Below, piece after piece: positions 23,058-33,687 of a stretch of DNA of 64,000 nt. Source of the DNA: Ipomoea triloba (lineage: Eukaryota > Streptophyta > Magnoliopsida > Solanales > Convolvulaceae). Position numbers and translations under genes: made by a program. Every line of letters starts with the position of its first letter. Position 1 is the stretch's first letter. The stretch lies in assembly GCF_003576645.1 (NCBI RefSeq), contig NC_044922.1, positions 541,351 through 605,350 of the forward strand, read 5' to 3'. The notes below the pieces were generated by a model that was given only the letters and a program-made list of their open reading frames with translations, was not told the DNA's origin and made no database searches.

Positions 23058-24856
23058 TCAGTCTGAAGAAGAGCCTGTAGTGCATGGTGTTTGCCTACTA
23101 CCATCAGGCAATGAGTGATTGCCATCAATTGCTGAGATATGTTGTTCCGCGTGATCTGCTGTTATATTCTCGTCCATTCTATTTGATATAGGAGAAGGCA
23201 TAGTCCTACTAGTCTCTCTAGTTTCAAGATGATCCATCATGCGTGACACAGTGGCAATATCTCCAGCCGCCTCATTCCTACTTTCAGAGCCATGACTCAC
23301 TGTTGAATTATTCCGAGGGAAAAACTTTTCCTTCCATCCTCTTGTACTCTTTGTGATAGATTCTTTATATCTATAAAAGATAATAATGAGCACATTTCAG
23401 TAGAAAGTCAGAAGTGGCAAATATACATATATTTAGCTTGATACCTCATTGAAAAGGCACTAACTCGAGATTTTATAGATTCCGAGAAAGACTGAAAATC
23501 GGATGGTCCAACTCTATCTTGGTTGTTAGGAGAAGAATGGGGAGATCTCCTATAAAAGAAAGCATCACAAGAATATGAACACATGACAGAACAAATTGAA
23601 TAGCATAAGGTTGACCGCCAACCACACAATAGCAAAAAAAATAAAATGAGGTTAAATTTTCCAACACAATCTTAAGAATGATACCTACCTATTATTTGGA
23701 GAAGTTCCAATTTGACTAACACAACCACCACCTGATCCAGAGGCGGGAATCTGATTATTTTGGGCAGGGGATGGTGATGCAGTCAATTGGGCCGAACCCT
23801 CTCCAACTGTAATACCTGGAGATGTTTGGTGACCACCAATGAATACAGAAGCGGGTTCACCTCCAACCCTCTGGGCAGAAGGAGAAGAAGCCGGGGCTGT
23901 ATTTGGATTAGTTGAAAACACCAGAAAATGGGGATGACCTTGGGAAGATGTTCTACCCCTTTGACCTTCCCTCCTGGCAAGGTTACGTGCCCTTCCCATA
24001 GCAGCAGCAGCAGCTAAGTGCTGAATAATACGCTCTTCAAGCTCAGAATCAGTAGCACTAACAGGTAACTGCAACAAGAAATATGCCATATAGTTATATC
24101 ACCTAGTATAGTAAATATCATACAACTCGGAAAAGCTTTGAATGCAAAAATAATAATACAAACATGCTGCAACTCAAAATCCCCTAAAGTAGGATGATGA
24201 AAAATTGTAGTGTTTCTCGGAGGATTCATCCTGATATTCCTCTCGTGTTCTACTGCATCAAACAATTCCTGGCTGCAAGCATGAGCACAAGTCAGCAAAC
24301 CACTCAAACAAGTACTTAGGAATACCAGTGTCACCGGTATAGTATAAAAAACATATACCAGTTGGGGTCTTTCAAGCTAAGAGGCTGCCAGCACATGGGA
24401 CACTGTGAGCTTCTCTGGCCCCTGTAAAATGAAAATGCAAAACCATTCAGGACTCTATTACCTTCTAATTCCCAAATGGAGCAATAAATACTTTTGATAA
24501 GTAATAAAACTTCATCCAAATGCTATTCCAGCCACCATAATAACAGAACTAACAGTTTTTGGATATCTTATTTACATTATAATAAGAAATAATATACCAT
24601 TCAAGGATACACTGTAGGTGAAATTCATGCTTGCAAACAGTAATCTGCACGGAGAATGACACTATTACTAAGAGCAATGCAATATAAAACCACAATATCC
24701 GAAAATGTGAAAGCCAATGCATACCGTTGAAGGATCACTGTCACAAAATGCTTCAAGGCATATGCTGCAAGAATCATCGCAGGCATCCTGAATTCCACCT
24801 TCCACAAATGCTGCAGCTGAAGACAAATGTTTGTCCGAGACCTTTCCATCCTCCAT
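23058..24856 (-). CDS. RHF2A: RHF2A-like RING-H2 E3 ubiquitin ligase
   Basis: Exons in transcript order: 24856-24725, 24644-24598, 24421-24359, 24272-24164, 24068-23689, 23549-23445, 23370-23058 (1149 nt, 382 aa; Arabidopsis RHF2A is about the same length). The N-terminal SAAAFVEGGIQDACDDSCSI leads into a RING-H2 domain at about 31-75: C-x2-C (CSIC), C-K-H, H-x2-C (HLQC) and CPMC. Next come RNTTIFHHPTLGDFELQHLP and EERIIQHLAAAAAMGRARN, both hallmark stretches of RHF2A. The rest is a Ser/Pro/Gly-rich tail. In Arabidopsis the RHF1A/RHF2A pair promotes gametogenesis by degrading a CDK inhibitor (KRP6). The start codon is the first codon after a 5'-UTR intron. Confidence 0.9.
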
Positions 24857-25760
24857 CTGTAAAAAAGTATAAACCTTTAACATCAAACTTTTAAGTGCAT
24901 AATGTAACCTACCTTCAAAGCCATAGTTAAAGCTAAATAATATTATCTAATATAACAGATAATGCTTGAAAGTATTAGGGCACCAAAGCCTGGAATTCTG
25001 ATTCAACTCAAACAAATCAAGGAAAAGCTTAAGCAAACCATGAACTTCAACATTCTAAAATTAGCAAAACATTCTAATTTCTACAGTACAAAAGAGTCAC
25101 AAAGTCCTATACAACCCTTATTCAAACATCACAACAAAAAGCAAAGCACAATTACACATCACAATTAATTGCTGCAATAAACTAATTGTTCATTTAACTC
25201 TAATAGATTCCACTAGAAGGATTTACACTAGGGTTAAAATAACACACGTTTGACTTTTATATACTATGCAACAATTTCATGATCATGCCATTAGAACTCT
25301 CTTAAATCACACAAATATAATTTCATATTCACCGTTATTTACATCACTACAATCAAACCCAAACAACAAGGAACCCCGTACATAACACTAGTTAAACCCC
25401 TAAGCAACGACCTTTCACAAATCCAGCACAGCATAGCGCGATAATCACAGCATAACAAAGAACAATAAGCACAGAAATTAAAATTCAAACACAAATAGTG
25501 ATAAACTAGGAAACAAGTCAAAAGAGAGAAATCCAGTACTGAAATTGACACAAAATACACAAATCCAGAATACTTAGATAGTAAAAACGAGCGAAGAAAA
25601 GAGTCGGACACTGACCTCAAAGTGATCGAACGGATCAAGGAGCAGACGCGAGCAGAGTGGTTGATCAGAAGAAGTTTAGGGTTTGGGATAGGAACAGTGG
25701 GTGGGCTGAAAGAGGGCGACGAGAAGAGGAAGGGGGAATAGGAGAATAAGAGGGTTTGGG
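24857..25760 (-). promoter_or_regulatory. 5'-UTR intron and leader of the RHF2A-like gene
   Basis: Reading the minus strand, the acceptor ...cttttttacag abuts the ATG at 24856. A likely leader exon around 25619-25750 carries 'aaaccctaaacttcttctga' and ends ...tttgag|gtcagt. The intron between is about 760 bases and contains no gene. Confidence 0.6.
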
Positions 25761-27302
25761 CTTTTGGTTCTGTGGGTATTTTTTTATTTTTTTATTATAT
25801 ATATTTGAGAAAGTTCTATTACATCAATCTATTTTTTTACTCTTCATATTTATTTCTCGACGTGTCAATGAATGATTAATTATCTTTATCTTGTGAGTCT
25901 CAAATAAGAGTAAAAGTTTAGAATATACTCCGTAATTTGAAAGTACAAGTACGGAGTAGTATTTTTCATTGAGAAATCAGGGGTGTGGTTGGGTGGTATG
26001 ATTCATCCATCCTTAATCAAAGGTCAAGGGTTCAATCATTGACTTTGGATGTCTATAATTCAGCGAGGAGATTAGTCATTATGTTCAATGGTGGAAATCA
26101 TGTGCTACACCCACATAAAAAAAAGGTTTGCACGACGGAAAAAGTGAGAAACCAGATAAACCACCGAACCATACACAATTGCGTCTTCTATTTCGTTCAC
26201 ACTCCACTCCCCGTGCATAAGGAGATAAAGTGAGCTTGCTTATTATTGAAGCACACATTCGACTATACGCATTTGTATACAAGAAGACCAACCCTGACTC
26301 TACTTCAACTGATATCTCAGCTTAGCACGATAGAGACTAAATCAAATTTAACTTGTACTCTTCAATATTACTGTTGCATTCATATTTTGGTTATTAACTA
26401 TTCAAAGTTCATGGGTTATCATTCTTACATAGTATTTGTTTTATTTATTACGGAGTATTTTATTAACCACGGGACTAAATTTAACACTTTATTACAAATT
26501 TAAAGAATGTCAACTAGATTATTTAACTAATTAAGATAATACAATTAGGTCATCAAACTAAAGAAACTTTAATTTAACCATTAAACTTATAGAAAATATA
26601 TGCAATTGAACTCATATTACCTCCTATCATAGTACTACGTATTAGATTATAGTCAACCAGCTCATTTGTTTATTTATGATTTGGATGCAATATCATATGT
26701 GTCTTCGTCCACTGCTGGTAATATGCCAATATGGATAAATGGTATGGGTAAAGATTGCCATGGTAATTTCATTTAGGAAAAAAGGGTTTTTATTAATAAA
26801 GCACAATTGATTCATTTGTAATTACTCTATTTTACTCCATGTGAATTGATTATTCATTTTCTAAATTCAGCAAAAAATAAAAATTAAAAATTAAAAGGAT
26901 TGTGAAAACAGCATGCATGATTCCCTTCAAGAGATTCAAAAGTGCAAAATCGATATGTTGATCATCTATTGATATGTTAATTTTCATATCTATTGACTTC
27001 TTTATATATTAGAATTAAAATACGAGTGAAAGTTCAAAATTGATTTCAAAAGTCCTTCGTATTAAAAAGTATGTCACACGATTAATAATGAATTCAAAGA
27101 GAAAATATTTAATCCCGAGATTAAGCGTAATTCATCGTGATATCAAAACAAAAGGTTGTAGTGCGGGGTTCTAATCTCATTAAAAAAACCGTCGAGAATA
27201 TGAGATGATAAGTATTTTCATCACGAATTTATTAATTAATCAATGAGCATGATTGCCGAAAATACCCTTCCTTGCGCCACATATATATACATTCAGAACT
27301 TA
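25760..27302. other. AT-rich intergenic spacer with SINE-like element
   Basis: Promoter flank of the RHF2A-like gene, a tRNA-derived SINE candidate at 25981-26124, and otherwise no coding signal. 'Cggagta/tactccg' motifs recur here (25927, 25953, 26451) and elsewhere, probably as traces of one MITE family. Confidence 0.45.
25981..26124 (+). mobile_element. SINE-like element (tRNA-derived head, A-tail)
   Basis: An A-box-like stretch, gtgtggttgggtgg (25983-25996), is followed about 32 bases later by a B-box-like stretch, gggttcaatcatt (26028-26040). The unit ends at an A8 run (26117-26124). Spacing and order fit an RNA polymerase III promoter. The boxes deviate from consensus and no target duplication was confirmed. 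Confidence 0.45.
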
Positions 27303-27791
27303 CTAAAAGCGTGGGGCGATGAAACTATCGTCTCTCTCCGACGCGCTCCGCCAGAACCCGTGGCCGTTGAACCGCCTCCACATTTCTCGGTCGAAATCAA
27401 TGGAGTTCGAGGTTTTAGGTCTGCGGGACCCCTCAGCCTCTCCGATCGGCGCAGGCGGCGGCTGCGGCTGCGTCGGAGACCCCGTCGTCGCCGGAACTGT
27501 GGCCGCGCCGCCCTCCTCCATCTTCCTCCTCTTCATAAGCAGCCGTTTCTGCTTTCTCCTCCGCCACGCCTTCCGGCACAGCCCTACCGGGACCCGGTAG
27601 AATGCGAGCACCAGGAAATCCAGCACCGCGCAGGGACAACAACAACACACCATCGCGCACTCCGCCGCTGTTCCGCCGGCGAACTCCCCGACCGGGCGGT
27701 GCGCCCTACCCCCTCCGCCGCCGCCGCCGCCATCGTCGCGGCTCTCGTCTTTACTCACCGCCGGCGGCCTGATCGCGCCCTGCTCTCCCAT
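27303..27791 (-). CDS. Uncharacterised plant protein with CCCCPC motif
   Basis: Single-exon frame of 162 aa in a sharply GC-rich stretch, unlike its AT-rich surroundings. It starts MGEQGA; the Gly at position 2 would permit N-myristoylation. A poly-Gly run (GGGGGGGG, about 21-28) is followed by MVCCCCPCAVLDFLVLAFYR, a cysteine cluster next to a hydrophobic segment that suggests palmitoylation and membrane association. Then comes a strongly basic block (RRRKQKRLLMKRRK), a Pro/Gln-rich linker, and a C-terminus with EMWRRFNGHGFWRS. I recall unnamed Arabidopsis proteins with the same cysteine cluster and basic block. No biochemical function is known to me. The start is supported by the N-terminal Gly and by loss of GC-richness upstream. 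Confidence 0.75.
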   Translation of the reverse strand: MGEQGAIRPPAVSKDESRDDGGGGGGGGRAHRPVGEFAGGTAAECAMVCCCCPCAVLDFLVLAFYRVPVGLCRKAWRRRKQKRLLMKRRKMEEGGAATVPATTGSPTQPQPPPAPIGEAEGSRRPKTSNSIDFDREMWRRFNGHGFWRSASERDDSFIAPRF

Positions 27792-28860
27792 GAAACCACC
27801 ATTCCCGAATCAAACACTCGCCATTCCTAAATCGCAACGATCAAAGCAGGAAAATAAAAACAGAAATCAATTCAAAATTCACAGAATCTGAAACAAACCC
27901 TATAAGATTAGGGATGGCGGAGTTATGAGAAGATTTGAATGCGGAAAGGAGTAAAACCGAAAGCATAGTTCTATTTTCCTTTTTTGTTGAAAATTTTCCA
28001 CAAATTTCGGATTTACTAAATGGAACGTGTGGATAAATGAGTCATGACCTCATAGACAAGCTCACTTTGGACCATTAGATTTTAAAAATTGCATTAAAAC
28101 CCCCCATCGAAGTAATCATGTGAATTTATTCTCAAAATGTTGAATCTCCAACCTGACGGGTTCTCGCTCCGGCCCGAACATAAGACTTGTATACTGTACA
28201 CATTGAGTCCCCTCACTTTGAGAAGTTCATTGATGTTGGTGAGACTCGATCTATAATCTTTCTTTTCAAACTTCACACATGTGACCAATTGAGTTGTCCG
28301 TGAGAGTGAAGTAATGACGAATTACATAGGAACAAGGAGGACCAGAGACACATTTCTAGTATGTAGTATAAGAGATTATAACGTTTTCAATAACAAGAAA
28401 TGAGTCTTTATCATTGAAAAGAGGCAAATAACAAGATATCTTCCATATCCTTAGCAAACCAAAATGTGTTATCCTTCACATGTCATTTGCATTATACACC
28501 CCAAAATGGCTGGTTCCTGAAGTAGATAGCACCCCTAGTAGTAATTCTTGGAGAATATATTGTCTTCGAATGACATCTTTGATTTGTTAGATTATATTAA
28601 ATGTTGTTTACATTAAATGTAAATTTTTGCTTGTAAAATGCATAATACTTACTTTTTCATATTTCAAACACATAAAAACTCCAACATACATTAACTCATC
28701 ACTATAGTATGAGGTTTCAGAATACTCATATTTTTTTATAAGACGTCACAAAGAATTTATAACGCTCTTTATTTATCTATGTCGTTAAAATTTATGAATA
28801 TTGTGTATGTAATATTGTACGCACGCAGGAAGTGCACAAAAGATAAGTGTATAGTAGTTG
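27792..28860 (-). promoter_or_regulatory. Upstream flank of the CCCCPC-protein gene
   Basis: A leader with 'aaaccctataagattaggg'-like sequence lies at about 27895-27915 (read on either strand as aaccctat). Beyond it is AT-rich spacer with no gene. Confidence 0.35.
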
Positions 28861-28985
28861 ACTTTGCACGATTTTTTCCCAATGATTTGTTGCCGACCCA
28901 TTGACCAAAGCTGTGATGCTCATAAAATGTGCGGTGGCACTTAGCAAGGGTCGGTGGGTTATTGTCATTCGGGATATCCTATGAA
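28860..28985 (+). pseudogene. Ty1/copia polyprotein remnant (end of RNase H)
   Basis: In one forward frame from 28892 the sequence reads ADPLTKAVMLIKCAV. 'ADPLTK' is the near-invariant motif at the C-terminal end of copia RNase H. The frame is lost upstream and stops at about 28984. No LTRs or primer-binding site were found nearby, so this is a short degenerate relic. Confidence 0.55.
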
Positions 28986-29339
28986 GACCGCCAATAATGT
29001 CACACACAACATTTTCTGTCAACTTCAATTCACAAGATTTTGAAGCCAATTTTAAAAAAAAAAAAAAAAATCTCCATCAAATTGGCATTGATGAATTGAA
29101 GAGGTACCCACTTGCACCGACAAGAAATGTATGTTAGCTGTACATGATTCAAAATAAGTGATTAAGTGGGTAAATCATAATTTTCTGTACATATTTGAAT
29201 AGTAAATGCGATTTTCCTTATCACCTAAAAAGAAGCTTAACATATACTCTGTATGTTTAAGAATATGAGATACAATGTTTTCACTATTATGAAAAACTAT
29301 TCCAACTAACATTACAATGTAAACTGAACTGAACGCAAA

Positions 29340-29430
29340 AACACTACCGTTGGTGTGGTGATGGGGTTCAAGCCCAATTCTCCACAACAACAACGTGGAA
29401 TTTTTACCACTAAGCTACCGCCACAAGGTT
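29340..29430 (-). mobile_element. SINE-like tRNA-derived element, minus strand
   Basis: On the minus strand, ggtagcttagtggtaaaaa (A-box TAGCTTAGTGG at 29407-29417) is followed about 31 bases later by gggcttgaacccc (29363-29375) as B-box. This matches the tRNA-like head of plant SINEs. Residues between the boxes do not fold into a clean tRNA cloverleaf, so it is not called a tRNA gene. The 3' end was not defined. Confidence 0.5.
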
Positions 29431-29574
29431 CCCAATTTATTAACTTTATAAACTCAATTTGTCAATCTCAATAGCAAGCTCATATTTACATTAATTACTA
29501 TCCTTAAATTTAATATTCATATTTACTAAATAGATATTTAACTGGATGACCAAATTTAAAACAAAATCAATAGT

Positions 29575-29700
29575 CAATTAACCATTTATGTTTAAATTGA
29601 AAGTCAATGATGAAAATTGGTAAATGTTAATAGTCAATGAATTATTTATGGTTTAATTGAAAGTCAATGATGAAAATTGATAAGTGTTAATAGTGAAAGG
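29575..29700 (+). repeat. ~63-bp tandem repeat, two full copies
   Basis: Copies of 'ttaattgaaagtcaatgatg' plus flanking 'aaaattg(g/a)taa(a/g)tgttaatagt' start at about 29594 and 29652. They are separated by small differences. Confidence 0.7.
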
Positions 29701-31300
29701 ATTATTTCTAAAATTAACTCTAAAGGTTACATACCAATTTTAAAAAGTTACAGAATTTTGGTTGGAGTTTCTTCAACAACAAGCTACCTTCACATGTTAT
29801 TTTGATACATTACGTAACAATCAATACTTTTATTGCCGCATTATGAATGAAGGAACGATTAATGTTCCACTATCTATAATTATTTTTTGTTTTCTAACAC
29901 GATTTGTTGTTTTAAAAAAATCGATACTTTGATGTATAAAAGTGCATTAAAATGATCAATTAGTGTGTCAAGTATGGCTGCCAAGTAATATAATTAACGT
30001 AACCCAAATGTTGTGATAACTCTAAAACGACATCATGTTTGATTAACATAATTTATATTTCTATTTTTAAAATGCCATAAGATAAGCTATTGTAAACTTT
30101 ATATTGAATTTTGGGAATCCATACAAATTTATTATTATTATCAACTTGTATAGGTGCTTTACATAGACTTTTATTGTTAACTTTATTACTTTCTTAGCTT
30201 GTCTCTTTCCAAATCCCATTCATAATTTCATTGTATTCAATTCCATTTTGAAGAGTTAATCAAATTATTGTACATAATTACTTCTGCGGCATATGGATGA
30301 ATACTTCGTAGTATCTGTTCATTTATACTTTCTCAATCTATTGAAACACCGTCTCTACTAAAGCTCGATTTTATGACCTTCCATATAAAAGAGTCGTTAC
30401 ATTCTATATATATGGGCACAAGGTGCTTGGCTCCGCCAACTTTTTAGTTGTTGTCTAATTAATAAGAGAAATGTGAACACATAGGAAATTTAGAATGCAT
30501 TTAATTACTAACTAGAGAAATTCTCAAATGAAACTTTCTAGAAAGGAAAAAAAGGAAAATCAAACATAACATAATTTTGAATGAAAGTATTAACTTTCAC
30601 ATTTTATTGACTGTTCCAGATTGTTGAATTAACGTCTTACATTATATTGTTATTGCCTTTTTCCGATTTCCACTTGTATGAAAGGAATATTTTGATGACC
30701 AACTACAAACCCAACATGAAAGATTAGCCAATATATCTTGAGCAAATACCAATTATATGATAGTGTGCCCGAAATAAATTTTTCATTGTAATCCTAAACT
30801 AGTCAGTAAAAAATACAAAAATAAAGATAAATCAAGTTTTCAAAATTGACCAACTCAAATCAATAGAGTAATAAGTCAGCTCTCTTACAGGGAGTTATTA
30901 AACTTAAATTATAATTACATTATGAGTTGCTTAGCAGCCCACATCGCTATCTCATCATCTTCCAAACAAGTAACCCACTTGTATGGAGTCCTTTGACCAC
31001 CTAGAAACCAAAAGAAAACACAATACATAGTTGACCCCTCCACTTGGCAAATGGCACGACCACATGACATGCGTGCGTACATAATACTAACCTTAATTAA
31101 CGTGTTATTGTCCACACGACTTCTACTACAAATTAAATACCCAACCCCACCTTCAATCCCTCATCAATAATTATATTTCTTGCCTCTTCAAAGCCCCCAG
31201 AAAACAATTTAAATATCTCGGCCACGACGGCAGTCGGCGCCACGCACCTCCCACGAAACTTCCGTACGCGCTTTCCACCCCTTAACCGCCACAACTGTAC
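29700..31300. other. Gene-poor AT-rich spacer
   Basis: No supported gene or complete transposon. The right end (from about 31250) grades into the CML41-like promoter. Confidence 0.5.
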
Positions 31301-31317
31301 AATCTAGTTAACACATC

Positions 31318-31669
31318 TGTATATATACCCAGAGATTTCTCCACCTTTCTATCATCTCATCTTGTCCCTATAAGAGCTTTCTTTTTCTCTTTGATACATT
31401 AAACTTCCCACACCATAATAGGTTTCAAAATCTCTCCATAATCTCAAATTACAAGCTTTTAGTGTGATCCAAATCTTCACACTGGAGTTGAAGCAAGACT
31501 TTAAGGCGATCAATCAAAGATTACACGCTTTTTGTGTGCTTCGATTTTCACACGATAGCTGAAGCAAGATTTTAAGGTGATCGGTCAAAATAACAGCTTC
31601 TTCGTATTGCAGAAATAAAAAAGTTTCAAACTTTAACTTCGGGTAGTGTCAAAGGTTTTGTCTTTTGCC
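31318..31669 (+). promoter_or_regulatory. CML41-like promoter TATA box and repeated leader
   Basis: A TATA box (ctgtatatatacccagag, about 31317-31334) precedes a long leader. The leader contains an imperfect direct duplication: about 31450-31521 and 31523-31595 share 'agcttttagtgtg / cgctttttgtgtg', 'ttcacac' and 'tgaagcaaga(c/t)tttaagg(c/t)gat'. No upstream ATG immediately precedes the main start at 31670. Confidence 0.6.
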
Positions 31670-32287
31670 ATGGAGACGCTCAAAAAGTCACCTTCATCTT
31701 CTTCGACAAAAAAGTCTGCGTTTTCAAGGTTTTGCAGTAAGTTATCAGTGAAGAAGGGCAAGAAAGAGGAGGAGGAGGAAAGGATAATCAAGAATGCTTC
31801 TTCTTCTGATGAAGAAGCTGAAGCATCATCTTCATCAAGAAAAGGGAAGAACAGTAGTGAGTGTTTGGAGAGAGTTTTCACATACTTTGATTCGGACGGG
31901 GACGGGAGGGTGTCGCCGGCGGAGCTGCAGAGGGGGGTGAGGGCGGTGGGCGGCGAGCTGTCGGCGGAGGAGGCGGAGATGGCGGTTAGGCTGTCGGATT
32001 CCGACGGAGATGGGTTGTTAGGGCTGGAAGATTTTGCCAAGTTGATGGAGGGGAAGGGCGTAGAAGAGGAGAGGAAAGAAGGGGAATTAATGGAAGCTTT
32101 TAAGATGTATGAAATGGAGGGGACAGGGGAGATTACTCCTAAGAGCTTGAAGAGGATGTTGGGGAGGCTTGGGGAATCGGCCACCACAGAAAGGTGTAAA
32201 GCCATGATCATGAGATTCGACATTAATGGCGATGGAGTGCTCAGCTTCGAGGAGTTTAAGGTTATGATGATGCAGCAGCAAGCTTAG
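31670..32287 (+). CDS. CML41: Calmodulin-like protein, CML41-like
   Basis: Intronless, 205 aa. The Ser/Lys-rich N-terminal extension (about 1-60) includes an acidic run EEEEE and a Ser/Glu-rich stretch. EF-hands follow: loop 1 DSDGDGRVSPAE and loop 2 DSDGDGLLGLED are complete 12-residue calcium loops. The third is degenerate (YEMEGTGEITPKS, lacking the calcium-ligand pattern). Loop 4, DINGDGVLSFEE, is complete. The stretch MEGTGEITPKSLKRMLGRLG with a degenerate third loop is characteristic of CML41/42-type proteins, and 205 aa equals Arabidopsis CML41. Arabidopsis CML41 acts at plasmodesmata in immune callose deposition; here that role is inferred only. An in-frame extension upstream begins at GTG, so the ATG at 31670 is used. 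Confidence 0.85.
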   Translation: METLKKSPSSSSTKKSAFSRFCSKLSVKKGKKEEEEERIIKNASSSDEEAEASSSSRKGKNSSECLERVFTYFDSDGDGRVSPAELQRGVRAVGGELSAEEAEMAVRLSDSDGDGLLGLEDFAKLMEGKGVEEERKEGELMEAFKMYEMEGTGEITPKSLKRMLGRLGESATTERCKAMIMRFDINGDGVLSFEEFKVMMMQQQA

Positions 32288-32647
32288 AGCATATATGCAG
32301 TGAATTGAAGTTGAATTGATTCCATTACACTTTACACATTATGTTTGTTCGTTCTTGTACATATATATGTACACCAATAAATTAAACTTAGGCTCATTGG
32401 CCTTCATTATATTGTTGATTGGTTTATTCTTTGCTGAATAATTTTGTTTGGTTCATTCTCCTTTTAGCATTTTTCACCACCTTTCCCTTTTTTTTTTTTT
32501 TTTTTTAAATGATAACCAAATTATACTAATTTAGATCTGAGTACAAGGTATCCAAATAAAAATTAGAGGATCTTTTTTTTTGCGTTCTGACATCAAAATA
32601 GACTCCTTAGCTAACACGTGGGGAACATTCACAGAACATTTCACATA

Positions 32648-32912
32648 AGCAATAGAAATGTGAATACTTTTTGTCTTATAGCATTGACTAATCCAGATTC
32701 AACTTTGATTGTGTTGGTAGAGTTTGATTCTTTTTGAAAAGGGTTGATGCATAGCTCTTTAATATGGTTAATCCTCGAAGCAATAGAAATGTGAAATACT
32801 TTTTGTTTTCATATGGTCTTAACTAATCCAGATTCAACTTAGAAGGTGTTTATAGAGTTTGACTCTTACCTGAAAAAGGTTAATTAAGAATTTTTAATAT
32901 GGTTAATCCTTA
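32648..32912 (+). repeat. Imperfect ~130-bp tandem duplication
   Basis: 'agcaatagaaatgtgaaatactttttgt', 'actaatccagattcaact', 'gtagagtttgactctt' and 'tttaatatggttaatcct' occur in the same order in both halves, with substitutions and small indels. Confidence 0.75.
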
Positions 32913-33133
32913 AGTCATGTAGTTGCATTCATTTTTTTGGATAACAAGAGAAACTTCATTATCCAATGGTACATGTGCATTAGGGAACGTCTTGGTAATT
33001 AGACTCTAAACTACATAAGACATATACTGCACTTGAAAGCCTTATGTAACAAGCTCAACCAAAGAAGTAGTACATACTAAATAAATCTTGCTCATAATAC
33101 TCCGTAGACTAATACTCCGTAATTCACAAACTA

Positions 33134-33237
33134 CACAAGAGCATAACTTCTTAATTGCATTAAGTGTAAAATGAGACGAAAAGAGCACAAGAGCATAACT
33201 TCTTAATTGCATTAAGTGTAAAATGAGACGAAAAGAG
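33134..33237 (+). repeat. Exact 52-bp tandem duplication
   Basis: Copies at 33134-33185 and 33186-33237 appear identical (starting cacaagagcataacttctta), so this is a very recent event or an assembly artefact. Confidence 0.9.
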
Positions 33238-33687
33238 CACTATTTATGGTGTGACAACCGGGTGTATATAGCAATGTATCATCTGCCATATATCTACTGC
33301 TTTCCTAATGAAGTTACATACTAATACTAATGTACCCCACAATAAACTTCAGGCAAATAAAGAATAAAGATGATAACTACATTTCAGAAACACATTAAAA
33401 GGCAAATCCCTTGACTTTTTTTGCAATTCACCCACTTGAAATGGATGATGGAAGAACTGAACTAAAATATAATTTTTCCTACAAATGTACAGTAATACTA
33501 AGGGAACATCATAATCAAAGATTAAATTGTACACAGCATGGGATGATCTGTGTCATCCTGTTTGTTCATCACTAAACATCTATGCTGTCATTATTTTCAC
33601 AAACATAAAGTTGTGATAATTCTGTACAGGGATGAAGGTCATGAATTCAACATCTTGGTGAAAAGCCCCCCCTTGGAGTGGGTGGCC

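Larger units (their letters stand above)
32288..33687. other. Intergenic spacer with tandem duplications
   Basis: Holds the 3' flank of the CML41-like gene and a T-run (32488-32508). It also contains an imperfect ~130-bp duplication (32648-32777 and 32778-32912) and an exact 52-bp duplication (33134-33237). No gene supported. Confidence 0.55.

Noticed and set aside
25339..25638. 99-codon minus-strand frame upstream of the RHF2A-like start
   Set aside because: Lies in the 5'-UTR intron and has no recognisable domain.
27243..27830. 195-codon forward frame
   Set aside because: Antisense shadow of the GC-rich CCCCPC-protein gene, full of Arg/Pro.
29340..29430. Possible tRNA gene on the minus strand
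   Set aside because: A- and B-box-like motifs are present but no acceptor stem or cloverleaf can be drawn; called SINE-like instead.
31646..31669. Upstream extension of the CML41-like frame
   Set aside because: Begins at GTG, not a normal plant start; the ATG at 31670 matches family length.
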